Positions 24,787-37,603 of a DNA stretch of 64,000 bases are shown one piece after another. The stretch spans positions 1,054,001-1,118,000 of the forward strand of contig JAGMVK010000008.1 in NCBI GenBank assembly GCA_020747065.1. The letters are read 5' to 3'. The first letter of the stretch is position 1. Each line of letters opens with the position of its first letter. The stretch comes from Cadophora sp. MPI-SDFR-AT-0126. Taxonomy: Eukaryota > Ascomycota > Leotiomycetes > Helotiales > Ploettnerulaceae. The notes beneath the pieces are model-generated. The model worked only from the letters and a program-made list of their open reading frames with translations, searched no databases and was not told where the DNA came from. The position numbers and the translations under genes were made by a program.

Positions 24787-26973
24787 ATGAATGCCCCTTC
24801 GGGTACGATGGGTTCAGGAGAACCAAGTTTGAACGATACTGAGGATCCACTATCGATGTTTTTCGACTTCGGAATCGGATCACCACCACAGGACAGTGTC
24901 GAAGCATTGCAGATATCCTCAGCAAGAAAGAGTCAAGACACTCCACCGAGAGGAGGAATAAGAGTCTCGCTAGCATGCGTCCCAGTATGCCCAAAGATCA
25001 TTTTGATATCGGAAGCCTGAGCTGATATTGTCTAGTGTCGAAGCAGACATGTAAAATGCGGAGCGGAAATGCCAAATTGCAGTCGCTGTCTTCAAGATGA
25101 TAAGCCTTGCTTCTATGCAAAGTCGCGAAGAGGAATGAGAGACAGAAATGCACCAAGAAAGAGAGCTTCGCTGCGAGAGGCTGAGAAAGGAAGCCCAGTT
25201 CAAAACTGCTCCAGCGGCCAAAGCATCAATTCCCTCTCATATCTGAGAGCGAATTCATCGAACGACTCCTACACTGGACCATCGTCTGATGGTTCTGCCA
25301 GCCCTGAGAGCTCATCTTCAAGACTCAGTGGTAAAGTAGCAACTTCCAAGCGCTTGCTGGACTTGTACTACAGGTATGACTCCACAGCAGTTCAGAGTTT
25401 TCGGTCGTGTGCTGACACTGTGCAGCTCGTTTCACAAGGCGCACCCATTCCTGTTACCACGATACTACTTCCACAATCGGCTTCAATCCGATCCCGAGTC
25501 TTTGAAATTCTTGTTCCCCGTCATGAAATGGATTGGTTCAACGTTCTCCCCCGACATTCCTTCGGTCGATTTACGGGACACAGCCATGAATCTGATGGAG
25601 ATGGCAAATTTGCCACCGAACGGCTTCACCGTCCAAGCATTACTGTTGGCTGCGATTGCTCTGCATTCGCAAGATGACATGATCAAATCCCGGGCGATTC
25701 TGGACAGGGCCATCTACCTCGCGCTCGAGATACGAATGAACTCTCGAACCTTCGCGAACATGGAGAGGGATCCAGTACTGGCCGAGTCCTGGAGACGTAC
25801 CTACTGGTTTATGTACGTTACCGATGCAAAATTTGCGGCGTTCAGGAACGCCACACAGTTCATGTGAGTCGGGTACTAGTCCTTAAGTCCATGGCTTTGC
25901 TGACAATTGACAGGTTGTACACGGTCGAGGCTAATGTCGAACTGCCTTGCGAAGAGTGCGATTACGATGGAGTATGTTCTTCCCCTGAAAGCTTCTGTCA
26001 TTTCAAGACTGACCCAATCTAGATCATTCCTCGCTCCAGAACCCTAGAAGAATACGAAAATCGGGATTTTCTGGATGAAGAACCAGTCTTCTCGTCGTTC
26101 ACTTACCTGATAGACCTAACTCGAATCTCTGGCTCGCTTCTTGGTTTCGACAGGCTACCACATGGCAATGTGGAAGTTGCAGTTAATAACGCAGATGCCA
26201 TGCTAGTCAACTGGAAACTGCACTTGCCTCGAGAAAAACAAGGAGTCGTTGACAAAAACGAAGAACTGGATGAGATCCTCTTCTTCGCCCAACAACAGCT
26301 CCAAGTGTATGTCCCATCATTCCCGCCTTTCACTTCAAAGCTGATGATGCCCAGACTCCTCGTCTTCATTCATCGGCCCCTGTCTCGCCTCACCCACTGT
26401 CCGCTGGAGGAAATATCCTCCTGCGCTCGCCCACCTCTCCCCATCCAGCCCACAGGCGAAGAAGACAGAGCATATTGGCTCCACACGAAGAAATCCCTTG
26501 AAGCAGCCGAAGCAGCTATCAACCTTTATGCCCTCCCCTGCCCCATCCTCTCACACTCACCCCTCGGAATCTGTGGCCTCACATTCTCGACTCTCGCCAG
26601 CCTCAGCTCTTGCGCATTCATCCTCACTGGTCCAGAATGGTATCGTACTCGCGATAGGATTCGTCTCGGTCTCGGGAGCCTGAAGGCTATGGGCGAGGTC
26701 TGGGCTATTGCTCGCAAGAGCGAGAAGGAGACGAAGTCGATCGCTAGAAGCGTGTTTGCTATGCCCAAGCCTGGGATGGCGACGGCCGAGAATGCGAGGA
26801 GTAGTACTTCTAATTTTGGGTATGGAAATGGTTTGCCCCTATCATCGTCGACGAGTATGATGAACCATACGCCCATGGATGTTGGATGGCAGGAATTGAG
26901 TGAGATTGATTATTTTGGAACCTGGAATGCTTTCTCGGGTAGACAGCAAGATATGAACGGTATTCTGACTTGA
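24787..26973 (+). CDS. Zn2Cys6 transcription factor with fungal MHR domain
   Basis: Five exons (24787-24984, 25036-25373, 25426-25863, 25914-25971, 26023-26973) give 660 residues. All four introns (50-52 nt) keep frame. Intron 1 splits the zinc cluster after Cys64: the ligands are C64, C67, C74, C81, C84 and C91, the exact C-x2-C-x6-C-x6-C-x2-C-x6-C pattern, followed by basic SRRGMRDRNAPRKR. A Ser-rich linker leads to the regulatory domain from about residue 170: YYFHNRLQSDPESLKFLF, ALLLAAIALHSQDD, ESWRRTYWFMYVTDAKFAAF (the conserved RRxxW element), and a late LLVFIHRPLSRL helix. It should bind CGG-containing promoters in the nucleus. Its targets are unknown and no metabolic gene is an obvious partner. 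Confidence 0.88.
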
Positions 26974-28046
26974 GTGCTGGTGGGTGGTTTGAATGTTGAT
27001 GATCTTTGATGTCCAATTTATGACGAGAGACGCAAAATGACGACTAAAGGGGTACCGCAATGCCCAACATATACGCTCGGGATGCAATGAGCCGAATTGG
27101 GCAAGAATGAAAAGCTAGCTGAGTCCTCTTTGGCGTTCTTGGCATTGCTTTCGCAGTAGATAGTAGCCAGGATAGGCTTGAAAAAGCAGTACCCTTCAAT
27201 AATACTCAACCAAAGAGGCAACAGTGTCACTGAGAGACGTTCTAGGAAGTCATTGTAAACAACAGTCCTCGAGAATGGGAGCTCCAATATCGAACCACGG
27301 GAAACCCCAGATATAAGTATGTACGTGCCTTGGAGACCACATTCAGTAATCGGCGACCAAACAAAATCCTCCCACTCAGCATCATCCTCCCCGTCCACTC
27401 CACCATCTCCGCCGTACACTAACTTTGACCCTAGCAATCGAAAGCCTCTCTTCTCATTGGCTCTAAGGAACGACATAGTGTCAGCTCCGAACTACTACAT
27501 ACCCGAGTCCAGTACCCGCGATCGAAATGAGGCTCGGGACGACTGGTGCTACGTACATTTTTTTCGGGAGACACTGTGATTTGTGGATGGGATAGGTGGC
27601 GAATAGGCGATTAGGCACCTAATGGGGAAATGGCTGGGGTGCGTTTGCTGTGTTGGGAGGGACGGGGAAGAGACGCAGGCTTCGGAGCGGAGGCTGATTA
27701 CGAATGCACTTTGGGGATATTAGAAATTGGGAGAGAGACAATGACGGAATAAGATGTTCTCGGGTACGGAAATACCTGAACATTGTGGAAAGATACAGAT
27801 GTAATCATAAACACAGGGAGGGTTGGAAATGAGGCCGTGTAGAGTCGCACCCGCGAGCACCTCCAGTTCCTGAGTCTTACTGTGCACAGTAAATTCCAGA
27901 GGCGAACAAATTGCAATCCCATTGTCTCACCCTCTGACTTTTACTTCCTGCCCGAAACCGCCTTTGTGACTGATGATAATCGGGCCAAGAATAACGACCA
28001 CACCCAACTCCATTTCCTCAAAACGCAACATCAAGCCACCACACCA
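26974..28046. other. convergent intergenic region
   Basis: About 1.1 kb between the converging regulator and oxidoreductase genes. A minus-strand frame from an ATG at 27476 to 27018 (152 codons; acidic GGDGGVDGEDDAEWEDF near its start) could be a small gene or first exon, but has no domain and no clear promoter. I do not call it. Confidence 0.35.
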
Positions 28047-29281
28047 TTACGGGATTGCAAGCACAACTTTGCCTCTCACCCGCATACTCTGCATCGCTTC
28101 AATAGCCTTTCTCCAAGCCTCCCTCTCATCAAAGATGCCCTCCAGAACCTCGATCTCAACATCGGCTAGCTCGCCTCGCTCGGCAAGGCTAGCGATTTGC
28201 TGAAGATACTCATTTTTCTCGATAAAAGATACACAAGCGTATCTCGGCCCCCAGATAAAGCCTTTGATATAGCGTAGTACTTGCGCGGGGTTGGTAAAGT
28301 AGGTTATTGGCCCGCCCATTATACGGACGTCGGTTTTATCGCCGACTATGCTGAGGTATGCGCCACGAGTGTGCAGAAGTTGTTGCTGTGAATGTTCATT
28401 TAGACCACGGCTTGATTGTGAGAAGAGGTAGGAGTGTGTATTACGCACGTAGAAGGGTATCAGCTCTGTGCCGCCGACACAATCAACAATCAGATCGTAT
28501 TTGGCATCGTCTTTGAGACTTGAGAGGAGTGTCTGAGGCACATCTTCGGTTGTGTAATCGATCATGGAATCGGCACCTAAAGATTTTACGTATGGTGCAT
28601 TTTTTGCAGAACATATTGCTGTGACGTGACAGTCATACACAATTTTCGCGACTGTGAGATGGTCAATGGCTAGAACATCAAAATAGCATGGGGACAAGCA
28701 ATTGAATAAGCGAGCACTTGCTTTGAACGAGCCACGAGCCAGTGCCACCGGATGCACCACGAATGATGACCCGTCTTTCAGATGAGGTGTGAGTTGGTAA
28801 CCATTCGAGGCAGGCATAGGCCGTTAGAGCAACCAATGGAATGGCCGCTGCTTGCTCATGAGTGAGAGCACTGGGCTTCTTAGCCACAGGGTCTGTAGCT
28901 GGATTGACGTTGATGTATTCACTGAATGTAGCTTGACCAAACTATTCACCTGTATTAGTGACTTTCAAGATATGAGGAGTTACATCTTACAATATGAAAG
29001 AGTAATCCGAATATCTCATCTCCTTCGGCCCATCCTACCACTTTCTCTCCAACAGCTACCACAGTCCCGGAGAAATCCTTTCCCATTCCCTTATCACCTG
29101 CAACGACGGCTACTAGTCCAGACCTCCATAATTGAATATCACATGGATTGATTGAAGCGGCATGGACTTTGACGAGGATCTCATTGCTTGGGAGTGGCAG
29201 GACATTCTTTTCGACAATAGCTGGCTCTGAGCCTGGTAGACCTTCAAAGCGGAGGCACTTAGTTACTTCTGGGTAGGCCAT
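28047..29281 (-). CDS. MDR-family zinc-type alcohol dehydrogenase / enoyl reductase-like
   Basis: Four exons (28991-29281, 28722-28941, 28449-28651, 28047-28385) give 350 residues, normal for the family. The second intron (28652-28721) needs a GC donor (A|GCAAGT) to join GGTGSWLVQ to IAKIVYDCHVTAICSAKNA in frame; no GT donor nearby gives the right phase. The other introns (49 and 63 nt) are GT-AG. Visible parts are the GroES-like half (ASINPCDIQLW, GMGKDFSGTVVAVG), the NAD(P)-binding motif GASGGTGSWLVQ, KSLGADSMIDYTTED and DLIVDCVGGTE. The structural-zinc cysteines are absent, so it fits the quinone-oxidoreductase or trans-enoyl-reductase branch, NADPH-dependent and cytosolic. It is divergent from the importin gene with a shared 246-base promoter region. 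The substrate cannot be deduced. Confidence 0.85.
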
Positions 29282-29527
29282 CTCTCGAAACCTTCTGACA
29301 TCGGTTCTTTCTGTGTGGCTCTTTTCCCGTGTTTTGTTTGGAGATGTTTTGACAAGGTGGCTGGCTTTCGCTTCCCCTCCTCAACACCCCTGTCCAATCG
29401 CGTCGTCATGAGCGGCCCGCCAGCAAGCGAAACGCGGGATGATTTTCCACAGCCTCGCTTTGTTTTCCAACAACCACCAGCTCACAAACACAACACACCA
29501 CCTTGAGATCCGGGAATAGCCTCAATC
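29282..29527. promoter_or_regulatory. bidirectional promoter region
   Basis: Only 246 bases separate the start codons of the divergent oxidoreductase and importin genes, so both promoters must lie here or overlap into the genes. No canonical TATA box was seen; pyrimidine-rich runs face the importin start. Confidence 0.5.
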
Positions 29528-32500
29528 ATGGCATTTGCTATCGAAGTGCCTGGAGAAGCTGTGCCCCTTTCCCCACAACAAGTCTACCTGGCTCTGCAAT
29601 CTGCAGGATCTTCGCAGCAGCTGAGCATTCAAACTGGTACTCAACAGCTTCAAGCCTGGGAGACACAACGAGGCTACTACTCTCTACTGCAGGTCTGGTT
29701 CCCTCTACAGCCTCTTATTGCCACCCTTCTAACAGGTCTATTATAGGCAGTATATCTTGACAAGTCGCTTCCTTCCGAAATACGATATCTCGCGATCATA
29801 CAGCTGAAGAACGGCATAGACAAGTACTGGCGGAAAACAGCGACAAATGCCATTTCGGCAGAAGAAAAAGCACAAATCCGGTCAAATTTGCTTGAGGGAG
29901 GAATTGGAGAGGCGGAGAACAGCCTTGCTTTGCAAAATGCATTGGTCGTTGCGAAGGTCGTCCGAATTGACTATCCTCAAGATTGGCCGGATGTTCTCAC
30001 GAGCCTGATCAAGATCCTACGGAACGCAAGCCAGTCGAGCCCATTACATCTACGGAGAGGCTTGTTGATATTACTCCAGGTGGTGAAGGAGTTATCTACT
30101 GCACGACTACGGACTTCGCAAACTCGACTTCAGTCAGCAACGCCAGAAATCGTCTTTTTATTGAGCGAAATATACACGGAAAAGGTTACGATGTGGACAT
30201 CTTTTCTCAATGATAGCGGTGAGGATGAGGGTGGTGCTATGGACGCTATGGAGAATAGCTTATATGCAATCAAGATCCTCAGACGGCTGCTGATATCTGG
30301 GTACGAATATCCCAACCATTCGACTGAGGTTCAGCAACTGTGGGAACACTCTCAAATACAGTTTGGGCAATTTCTCGGCATGATCTCTCAAGAACCACCA
30401 ATCATAGTATCACCTGCTAAGGACTTGGTCGAAAAGCACCTAGTGCAATTTTCAAAGCTGCATACCCAGATGTCTACCCAGCACCCTGCTGCATTCGCTC
30501 TCCTGCCCAGCTCCATCGAGTTGGTTCAAGCATACTGGGGTCTTGTTGCTAAGTTCGGAGACTCTTATGGATCAGAGACCCAAGACTTCAGTGCCAAAGC
30601 ATTACGAACAGACGAGCAAATGAAGGACCAGAGACCAGTTATGGAGAAACTTTGCTTGAAGGGATTGAATATTCTTCGAGCCTGCTGCAAAATGGTCTTC
30701 AGCCCCGCACAGTCTTTCAAGTACCGAACACCCGAGATCAAACAAGAACAACACGAAGGCGTCGCACTAATTAAATCTCGGCTGCTCACTGACGAATTAG
30801 TTGGCCAGATGGCCAGTGTCATAGTAACAAAATTCTTCGTCTTCCGTCAAGTCGACCTGGAGGCTTGGGAAGAGGATGAGGACGAATGGGAGATCAGAGA
30901 AGAGGGCGGTGGTGATACCTGGGAGTTCGAGGTGCGGCCATGTTCTGAAAAGCTCTTCATGGATCTCGTCATCAATTTCAAACATCTTTTGGTGGAACCT
31001 CTGCTATCATTCTTCGAATCTGTTGCAGGTACAAGTCAAAGCACGGTAGTCACGAAGGATGCAGTCTATACGGCTATGGGACTGTCTGCTCCGGTCGTTC
31101 ATCAAAGCTTTGACTTTGACTCGTTCTTGACATCAACTTTGGTCAACGACATTCAACAGACAGGACCTGGATACAAGGTTCTACGCCGAAGGATTGCCAT
31201 CTTGCTCGGTCAATGGATCACTATCAAGATCTCGGATGCTAACAGACCACTTGTCTACCAAATCTTCCAGCATCTACTAAAGGCTGAGGATGAGACAAAT
31301 GATCATGTTGTCCGCATCACTGCTGCAAGGCAGTTCAAAGCTGTCGTTGATGACTTTAGCTTTGATGGAGAAAAGTTTCTTCCATATGCTCCTGATATTC
31401 TGGGCAGATGTATGGCATTGATTCAAGAGGTCGAGAACACGGAGACGAAAATGGCTATTCTTGACACGATCAGAATGATCGCTGTGCGCTTGGAAAGTCA
31501 TATCTCTCCTTTCGCCGACCAGATTGTATCTATGCTGCCTGGTCTGTGGGAAGCTTCAGGCGAGGAGCATCTGTTGAAGCAGGCGATTCTTACACTCATG
31601 TCAACGCTCGTGACTGCGATGAAAGAGGCAGCTCAGCGGTATCACTCAATGATTTTGCCGTTGATACACCGAGCTGTCGAGCCTGGCTCTGAGATGCAGG
31701 TCTACCTCATGGAAGAAGCTCTCGACTTATGGGTCGTCATTTTGGCTCAAACGCCATCTCCCGCCACGCCAGATGTGCTCGCCTTGGCCGATTCGGCATT
31801 CCCTCTCCTCGAAATTGGATCAGATAACCTGCGCAGTGTTCTCAACATTATCGATGCATATGTCATTCTGGCACCAGAGGCAATGCTCGGCGATCAAGCA
31901 AGACTGCGAATCATAGCTCATATGACCAATCTATTGGGTGTAACCAAGAGAGAGTTGGCGGGCCTTGTTACGACGATCGTCGAGAATATGATCCGAGCTG
32001 CGGAGAAGCTTGGAGGCACTAATGGTGTAGTCCAAATCGCAAAGGACCTCCACGAGAGCGGATACACAGAGCAAGTTTTTGCGGGCCTGCGCGACGCCTG
32101 GGAAGCTCACCAAACCACTGGGCCGAGTCGGAAGTATCCGAAGCTCGACGATGTTGTGGAGACAGACTACTTCACTATTCTTGCCCGAATCGCTTTAGCT
32201 GATCCCTCTGTGTTTGTTACTATCATGGGCTCTGTCGGAAACGTTAACGAGGTCTGGGAATGGCTCAGCACAGAGTGGTTCCGCCATTTCGATAGTATGG
32301 CCAACATCGACCGCCAGAAGCTTTCTTGCCTAGCTCTTACACGGCTCCTTGAGATTCCACCTCCCATGACCCCCATCATACTCATGCGTCTACAAGACTA
32401 CTTTGCTATGTGGACATCAGTCATTACAGAGATGATTGGTGGCCGTGACGATGGTGGAGACAACTTGATATGGTTAGCTTCAGAGGGAAGCGAATATGAA

Positions 32501-32728
32501 GGCCCAGAAGACGTTCGAAGACGCCTGCACAGTGCTGAGGACCCTGTGCATACAATTCATACATTCGACTTTGTCAAGGAGAGACTGGGCAGTGTGGTGG
32601 CTGCATGTGGCGGCGAAGAAGCATTTCAGCGAGACTGGGCGGTCAACGTCGATAAAGATGTGATGGCAGGATTCCAAAACTTGGGGTTGACGGATACAAG
32701 CCAGCCGTTCTGGAGACGCCAGGATTAG
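29528..32728 (+). CDS. kap120: karyopherin beta, Kap120 / importin-11 family
   Basis: Two exons (29528-29692 and 29747-32728) give 1,048 residues, close to yeast Kap120. The 54-nt intron has a GTCTGG donor and a TTCTAAC branch and joins YYSLLQ to AVYLDKSLPS. The N-terminal importin-beta domain is seen in RYLAIIQLKNGIDKYWRK. It is followed by the family-typical YPQDWPDVLTSLIKILR and LRRGLLILLQVVKELSTARL. The rest is a chain of HEAT-like helices with an acidic loop (EAWEEDEDEWEIREEGGG, about residue 445), as in related importins. Such receptors carry cargo, including ribosome-assembly factors in yeast, through the nuclear pore under Ran-GTP control. The frame is uninterrupted for 2,982 bases. 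Confidence 0.92.
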
Positions 32729-33480
32729 ATCTGTGTTGCAGAATAGATACCCGTAATGAATCTGAGCGTTGTGAGTCTACCCTGGTCCTATCCTGTGATG
32801 ATGATAGTCACTTCTTGTTCGAGTGAAGCCATGCAAAGCACCCAACAAGAAAAGCAAAGATGAGTTTCCAAGCATCAGTGTTTCCGGCACGTGTTTGGAA
32901 GTACCGCAAACGTGATCAGCCCCCAATTGGGTCGCTTCACCAGCCACCGGGCGTCCATCTCATGCAGGTCTTGCGAACATCCGCGAGACTGCTTGGCTAC
33001 GCCATCCTCAGCTCCGTTTACATACTCGAGTTGGAACATAAGGTGCTCGCTCATACATGGGATATCGTGACAAGGCTCTGCAATCATCCTCATTGCAAAG
33101 AGCCGCCTACGACTTTCTGACTTTACGATTCTGCTCCTAGCCTGTCGAGCCTGATCCGGCATTTATTGGCCTTTCGCCAATCAGCAACAGTCGTTCCTTC
33201 TGTTCTTGGCGTTGCACAGTGTTGAATTTCGCCTAAGTCTTCTCCAGGCGACCCTGGAAAGTCAACATCAATTAAGCTGGGATTGGCCTGGCGTTTCGGA
33301 TCCCACACGACAAGCACGTATTCACCATAGAACAACAGAATATTTGATATTCTGAGGTATTGAGGTGCAGGAAGTTTTTTGTGGTCTTCACTTGTAAGCT
33401 TGTCTGTCTGTTGTTTGTGTTCACCTCAAGCTAATCATCTGCCACAAGGGTATAAGCACGATCTCGAATCTGTATTCACA
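32729..33480. other. intergenic region, 0.75 kb
   Basis: Contains the 3' flank of the importin gene and the upstream region of the zinc-finger gene. Short frames on both strands at 32860-33335 show no domains. Confidence 0.45.
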
Positions 33481-35353
33481 ATGGAATCGGCCAAGGGGGA
33501 GAATTATGCTTCTGAGATTCAAGGCAGCAAAAAGTTCTTCCATGAATGGTTGTGGGGATGCTGCAATTGCCAAGGGCATGGGTCCATGTCTGTTGATAGC
33601 TCGACGAACTGCCCAGGATGTCACCACCCACGTTGTATGCACTGCCCTCTCGAGAAGGCCAAAATTTCTATAAATAGAGAAAGTTTTCACATCAAGGGGT
33701 CTACTACCGCGCTTGGGCCAACAGCGAAGGCCAGTTCAGATGATGTACCAGAACCAGCCCAGGACCAGATCATCACGCCAGAAATCCAGGTCACGGACGG
33801 ATTCAAGAACAGTCATGTTGACGTTAACAATCTGGGGTTGAGGGATCACTATGAAACTAGGTCAGTCTTTAATGGCTTATGTACTCTACATCAAAACTAA
33901 CTGATGCCGCAGCACGTCGACCAACACAGACGCTGTCTTTTCGTCCAAGGAGCGAGAGAAGAGTCGCACAGAGGCAGAGCCGCAGTCTATTACGGCTCAA
34001 ACCACATTTGCATGCCCATACTATAAGCATGACCCTTCGAAGTATACCCAATTGGTATATCGTACCTGCGCACGGCCGAACATTCCCATAGATCGGCCGC
34101 GTGAACTGAAGTAAGCTTCCCCATTCCACTTCAACTGCATTTTCGGCCGCTCTGCTTTTCAATAGTTGTATTGACAATTCATAAGATATCACCTGCAGAG
34201 TGTACATGGTCCTCTTTACTGCGACCATTGTTCTATGGTTTTCAACGACAAGAAAGGAAGCGCACTTCTAGACCATTGCAAATCATGCATTGGACCCGTC
34301 CGGTACACTAAAAAAGGAATTTCCAGCACCCAGTGGAAGATTATCACTGAAATCCATCGAGAAAAACGTGAAGCGAAGGATAAATTTCTGAAAAAGCGTA
34401 ATGAAGCCAGGTGGCACGAGACTCATGGTGTATTGCTCCCAGATGCCATTCAGCCATCCGATCCTTGTGAGTAACATCCACAACTTCGTGACCAAAATCC
34501 TAACAGTTTTGAAAAAATAGATCCTGTCCAAACTGAACCTCAAGTTATGCCATGTGAGTCTTTGATGGCTTTATTTCAGCAAATCACGCGGCACAAAGTC
34601 CACAAGGGGATCCTGCCCTACGATGAGAACAGGGACAGGATAAACTTGGATACCCTCAGTGAGGCCTACTACGCACTTTTAAATACTGTTCCAACCCAAG
34701 ACTCGAGTTGTCCTTTGGAAGAGCAATCAAAATCTCAGCTAGGTTGGGTAGAGGAAATACCCTCAACCAAATCCTCTTGGCTTTCAGCTCAGGACAGTTC
34801 TCAATCACCTGTCGATCCTCAGAACGATGATTTCTATCTTGATGATATAGTCATGGATTTTTCGGGGTACGATTATCATCACCAGTCATCTCAAGACAGG
34901 CAGGGGTTCCTGCCAGTTGGTCCCTATCCGGCAAACAATAATTTCTATTCGCTTCCCCCAAACTTCACGTCTTCGGCCTTCCAAGAGCAAGCAGCATGGA
35001 CTCCTCATTTAACAATCGACCCGAGACCAGCTTTGCAGAAGTCTAAGAGCACTCGCTATCATTCACCGAGGCGTCATTTACACTCAACCGACACCGTTTT
35101 TGATGATCGTCAGAATGTTGCCTTTCAGTCAGGGCTGTCAAGCTCTGGAATGCCAGAACTGTCTGGAAGTCAAACAGCATTGAACGACACAGCCGATCAT
35201 CAATTTCCGGCAACTAGGCCGGAATTGTTTTCGAGCCTCTATGGAGAGCCAATCGCCTTGGACTCAAAAGGCCACCAGGATGTGGTTTGTGAACTGAATC
35301 AACTTTTGGGACTCACGAACGCTTCGCATTTTGACTCGCCAGACGCGGGATGA
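33481..35353 (+). CDS. fungal C2H2-like zinc-finger protein with N-terminal Cys-rich knuckle
   Basis: Four exons (33481-33860, 33913-34110, 34201-34466, 34521-35353) give 558 residues. Intron 2 ends at a tandem acceptor (GCAGAG); only the second AG gives the frame that continues as NVHGPLYCDHCSMVF. The N-terminus holds a cysteine cluster (C27, C28, C30, then C44, C47, C52, C55 within WGCCNCQGHG...CPGCHHPRCMHC), common in related fungal proteins. Residues 159-222 form the core: FACPYYKHDPSKYTQ, then LYCDHCSMVF and LLDHCKSC. This matches the fungal family with an ACPYxKH element followed by a C2H2-like finger. A basic coiled segment (TEIHREKREAKDKFLKK) follows, then a long Ser/Gln-rich, probably disordered tail. 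Nuclear or nucleic-acid binding is an inference; no member is characterised to my knowledge. The GTGAGT inside exon 4 at about 34553 is read through. Confidence 0.75.
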
Positions 35354-37520
35354 CTGATGAGGATTGATTCACCAAAACTCTGTTCAAAGAGATACTAAAA
35401 TTTTGATGGACGGGTTCAATATTATCCATTTCCACGAAGAGGCCTCGTTGAAAGCACCAACGGGCAAACTTCCAAACCCCATACATGGGCCCAATAACTC
35501 CTTCTCATGTACCATTGCCATTTAGGATTATGCTCAGAATTCCGACTGTGCGCAGACAGAGAGGGATGGCTTTGTGTGGCGACCGAACATGAGGTTGTTC
35601 AAGAAAACGAACATGAACCAAGCTTTGGCACGCAGAATTGTAGGATAACCTTTGTACTGCAGAGGCTCGAAATCTTAGCAACAGCTAGAAAGCAGCGCAG
35701 GAGTCTGCCTACCAATATCCCTTTCCTTGCATGATCATAGACCTAGACGTTTATACTCAACCCACCATAGTCTAGAAACGTGAGAGTCGCCAGTTATTCA
35801 GGTGAAGTTCTTACTCGGGTCACTAGGCTGAGGCGCTGGTACTGGGTCTCCGCTCTCCATCACATCTGGATCATCGTGCTGATTTGTGAAGTTCAGAATC
35901 AAGATAGCCATCTTTCGAGGGGCAGGGTGTGGGGGTTCTTGTAAATATGTAGGCGCGGATGTTGAGGGAAAGAGAAGAGATCGGGGATGTGTTCGAAAGG
36001 AAGTTGGGAAAGCTAATTGTGCCAGTGTTGGTCCTTCTTATAGAAGAATAGATGGCATTTTGACACCATTTTTCGTGGAGCTTTTCGCGAGAAGTCGCAA
36101 AAAGCTATAGACAAGCAGGTGTCACCATATGCAGGCAATTGCGAATGTTCGCGAAGGAGACAATGATTGGATTATATGGCCAGCCACAGTTTTGCATGAT
36201 GAAAGCTATATCTTGTTTCAGCAAAAAAGCCTTGATCGGAGATGTACGCGATAAGATGATGAGATAAAAGAAAGGTTGGAACTCTCTAGTCTGTTTACCC
36301 CTGCCTCCTTTTTAAGCGAGGCTGCCCCAACATCCTTGGCCTCTCCATCACAGGATCCCAGAATTCCACACCCTCCATGATTCAAGGCTTCGTAACGCCT
36401 AGATTTATGCTTCTATAATCCTGGGCTCACCGACAAAATGTTCCCTCAATAGACCCCGCGCTTGACCTTCCTCCAAGCCCTCCAGAAACTTATAGCGATG
36501 GGATTCCACTTTCACGAACTCTACGCATCGCTCGAAGAGCATCAATCTGCATACCTGAAGCCATCGTTCTGTCCCCCAACTGATAAACATGAATCCCAGT
36601 CTTGATATTTTTGTGACTTAAGTCTCTGCGGAAGTCATCACAAAGCATCCAGTCTAAGAATGTGTACAACGTGAGCGGACTTGTAGCTAGTAGTCCTGAT
36701 GGCCGAAACTTGAAGTATCTTTCTTTGTCGATTGTCTGGTACTTTTCGCGAAATATTCGGTGTCTTCGCAGATGATATTGGCAGAAAGTCTGAAGATCTC
36801 CTTCGAAACGCTGTCAGATGCGGTTGTGGATAAAATTGGATGGGGCGAGCCATTGGAAATAAGCCGGCATGCGAGGAAATATCTAAGGGTAGTCTCCTTG
36901 CCGGAGATGAAACCTACAAGCTCATGGGAATCCGGGGTAAGTACTCATATGTAAGTCTCGTTGGGTCATCAAGCAGCTTTGTCAGCGAAGCATCTTATCG
37001 ATGAATGAAAAGACAAAGGTTCCATCACCTTCTGAAGAAGAGATACTGTAATCGTCTGAAAATCAGCATGGAAGCAAGGATAAAGATTAGTAAAAAGAAA
37101 ATTTGTTCTGGAATTGCAAGATATCTATTTTCTTTGGCACTATCGAAAACTTCCAGCACCAACCTGATGCTGAATTGTGCAGCCCATACCTCTGGATAAC
37201 GGCTATTGAAAAGATAACTCAAATTGGTTTCAAAAGGCGTGGTGTGGTGATGTGTTGAAATGAAACTCAATTGTTCTCAAAATAAAATTCTATTTCTCGT
37301 AAAAATTGACCACTTGATAAGTGGCGACGATATCGACTGGCCCAGTACTCGATACACATTGAAAACGGAACGTTGGCCCTCCACATCGGCTTTGTGACTC
37401 GCATATATCTCGGAACAAACAATACATCGAAGACCGTCCATGCAAGACAATCAAAGTTACGTTCTAGACTCTTCCATGATCATGCTGAGTGATTCATATT
37501 CGTCCTTACTGTCCATGCAG
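35354..37520. other. gene-poor region, 2.2 kb
   Basis: No complete gene is supported. Two protein-like stretches face each other: a minus-strand frame at 36405-36590 that ends ARGLLREHFVGEPRIIEA before a stop, and a plus-strand frame at about 36760-36930 (SLKISFETLSDAVVDKIGW) that runs into a GTAAGT. Either could be an exon of a decayed or unrecognised gene. The stretch 36960-37400 is AT-rich and shows nothing else. Confidence 0.3.
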
Positions 37521-37527
37521 TATAAAT
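37521..37527 (+). promoter_or_regulatory. TATA box of the first small Met-Cys gene
   Basis: A TATAAAT match lies 77-83 bases before the ATG at 37604, an ordinary distance for a TATA-driven fungal gene. Confidence 0.45.
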
Positions 37528-37603
37528 CAACACGCACTCTCTCCATCTCGGCAGCTTTCAAGACATCATTACCAAAATAAGACCTCCCAAGCACAAAGCA
37601 AAG

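Noticed and set aside
34553..34578. GTGAGT...TTTCAG as an extra intron in the zinc-finger gene
   Set aside because: Only 26 bases, too short for splicing, and the frame reads through.
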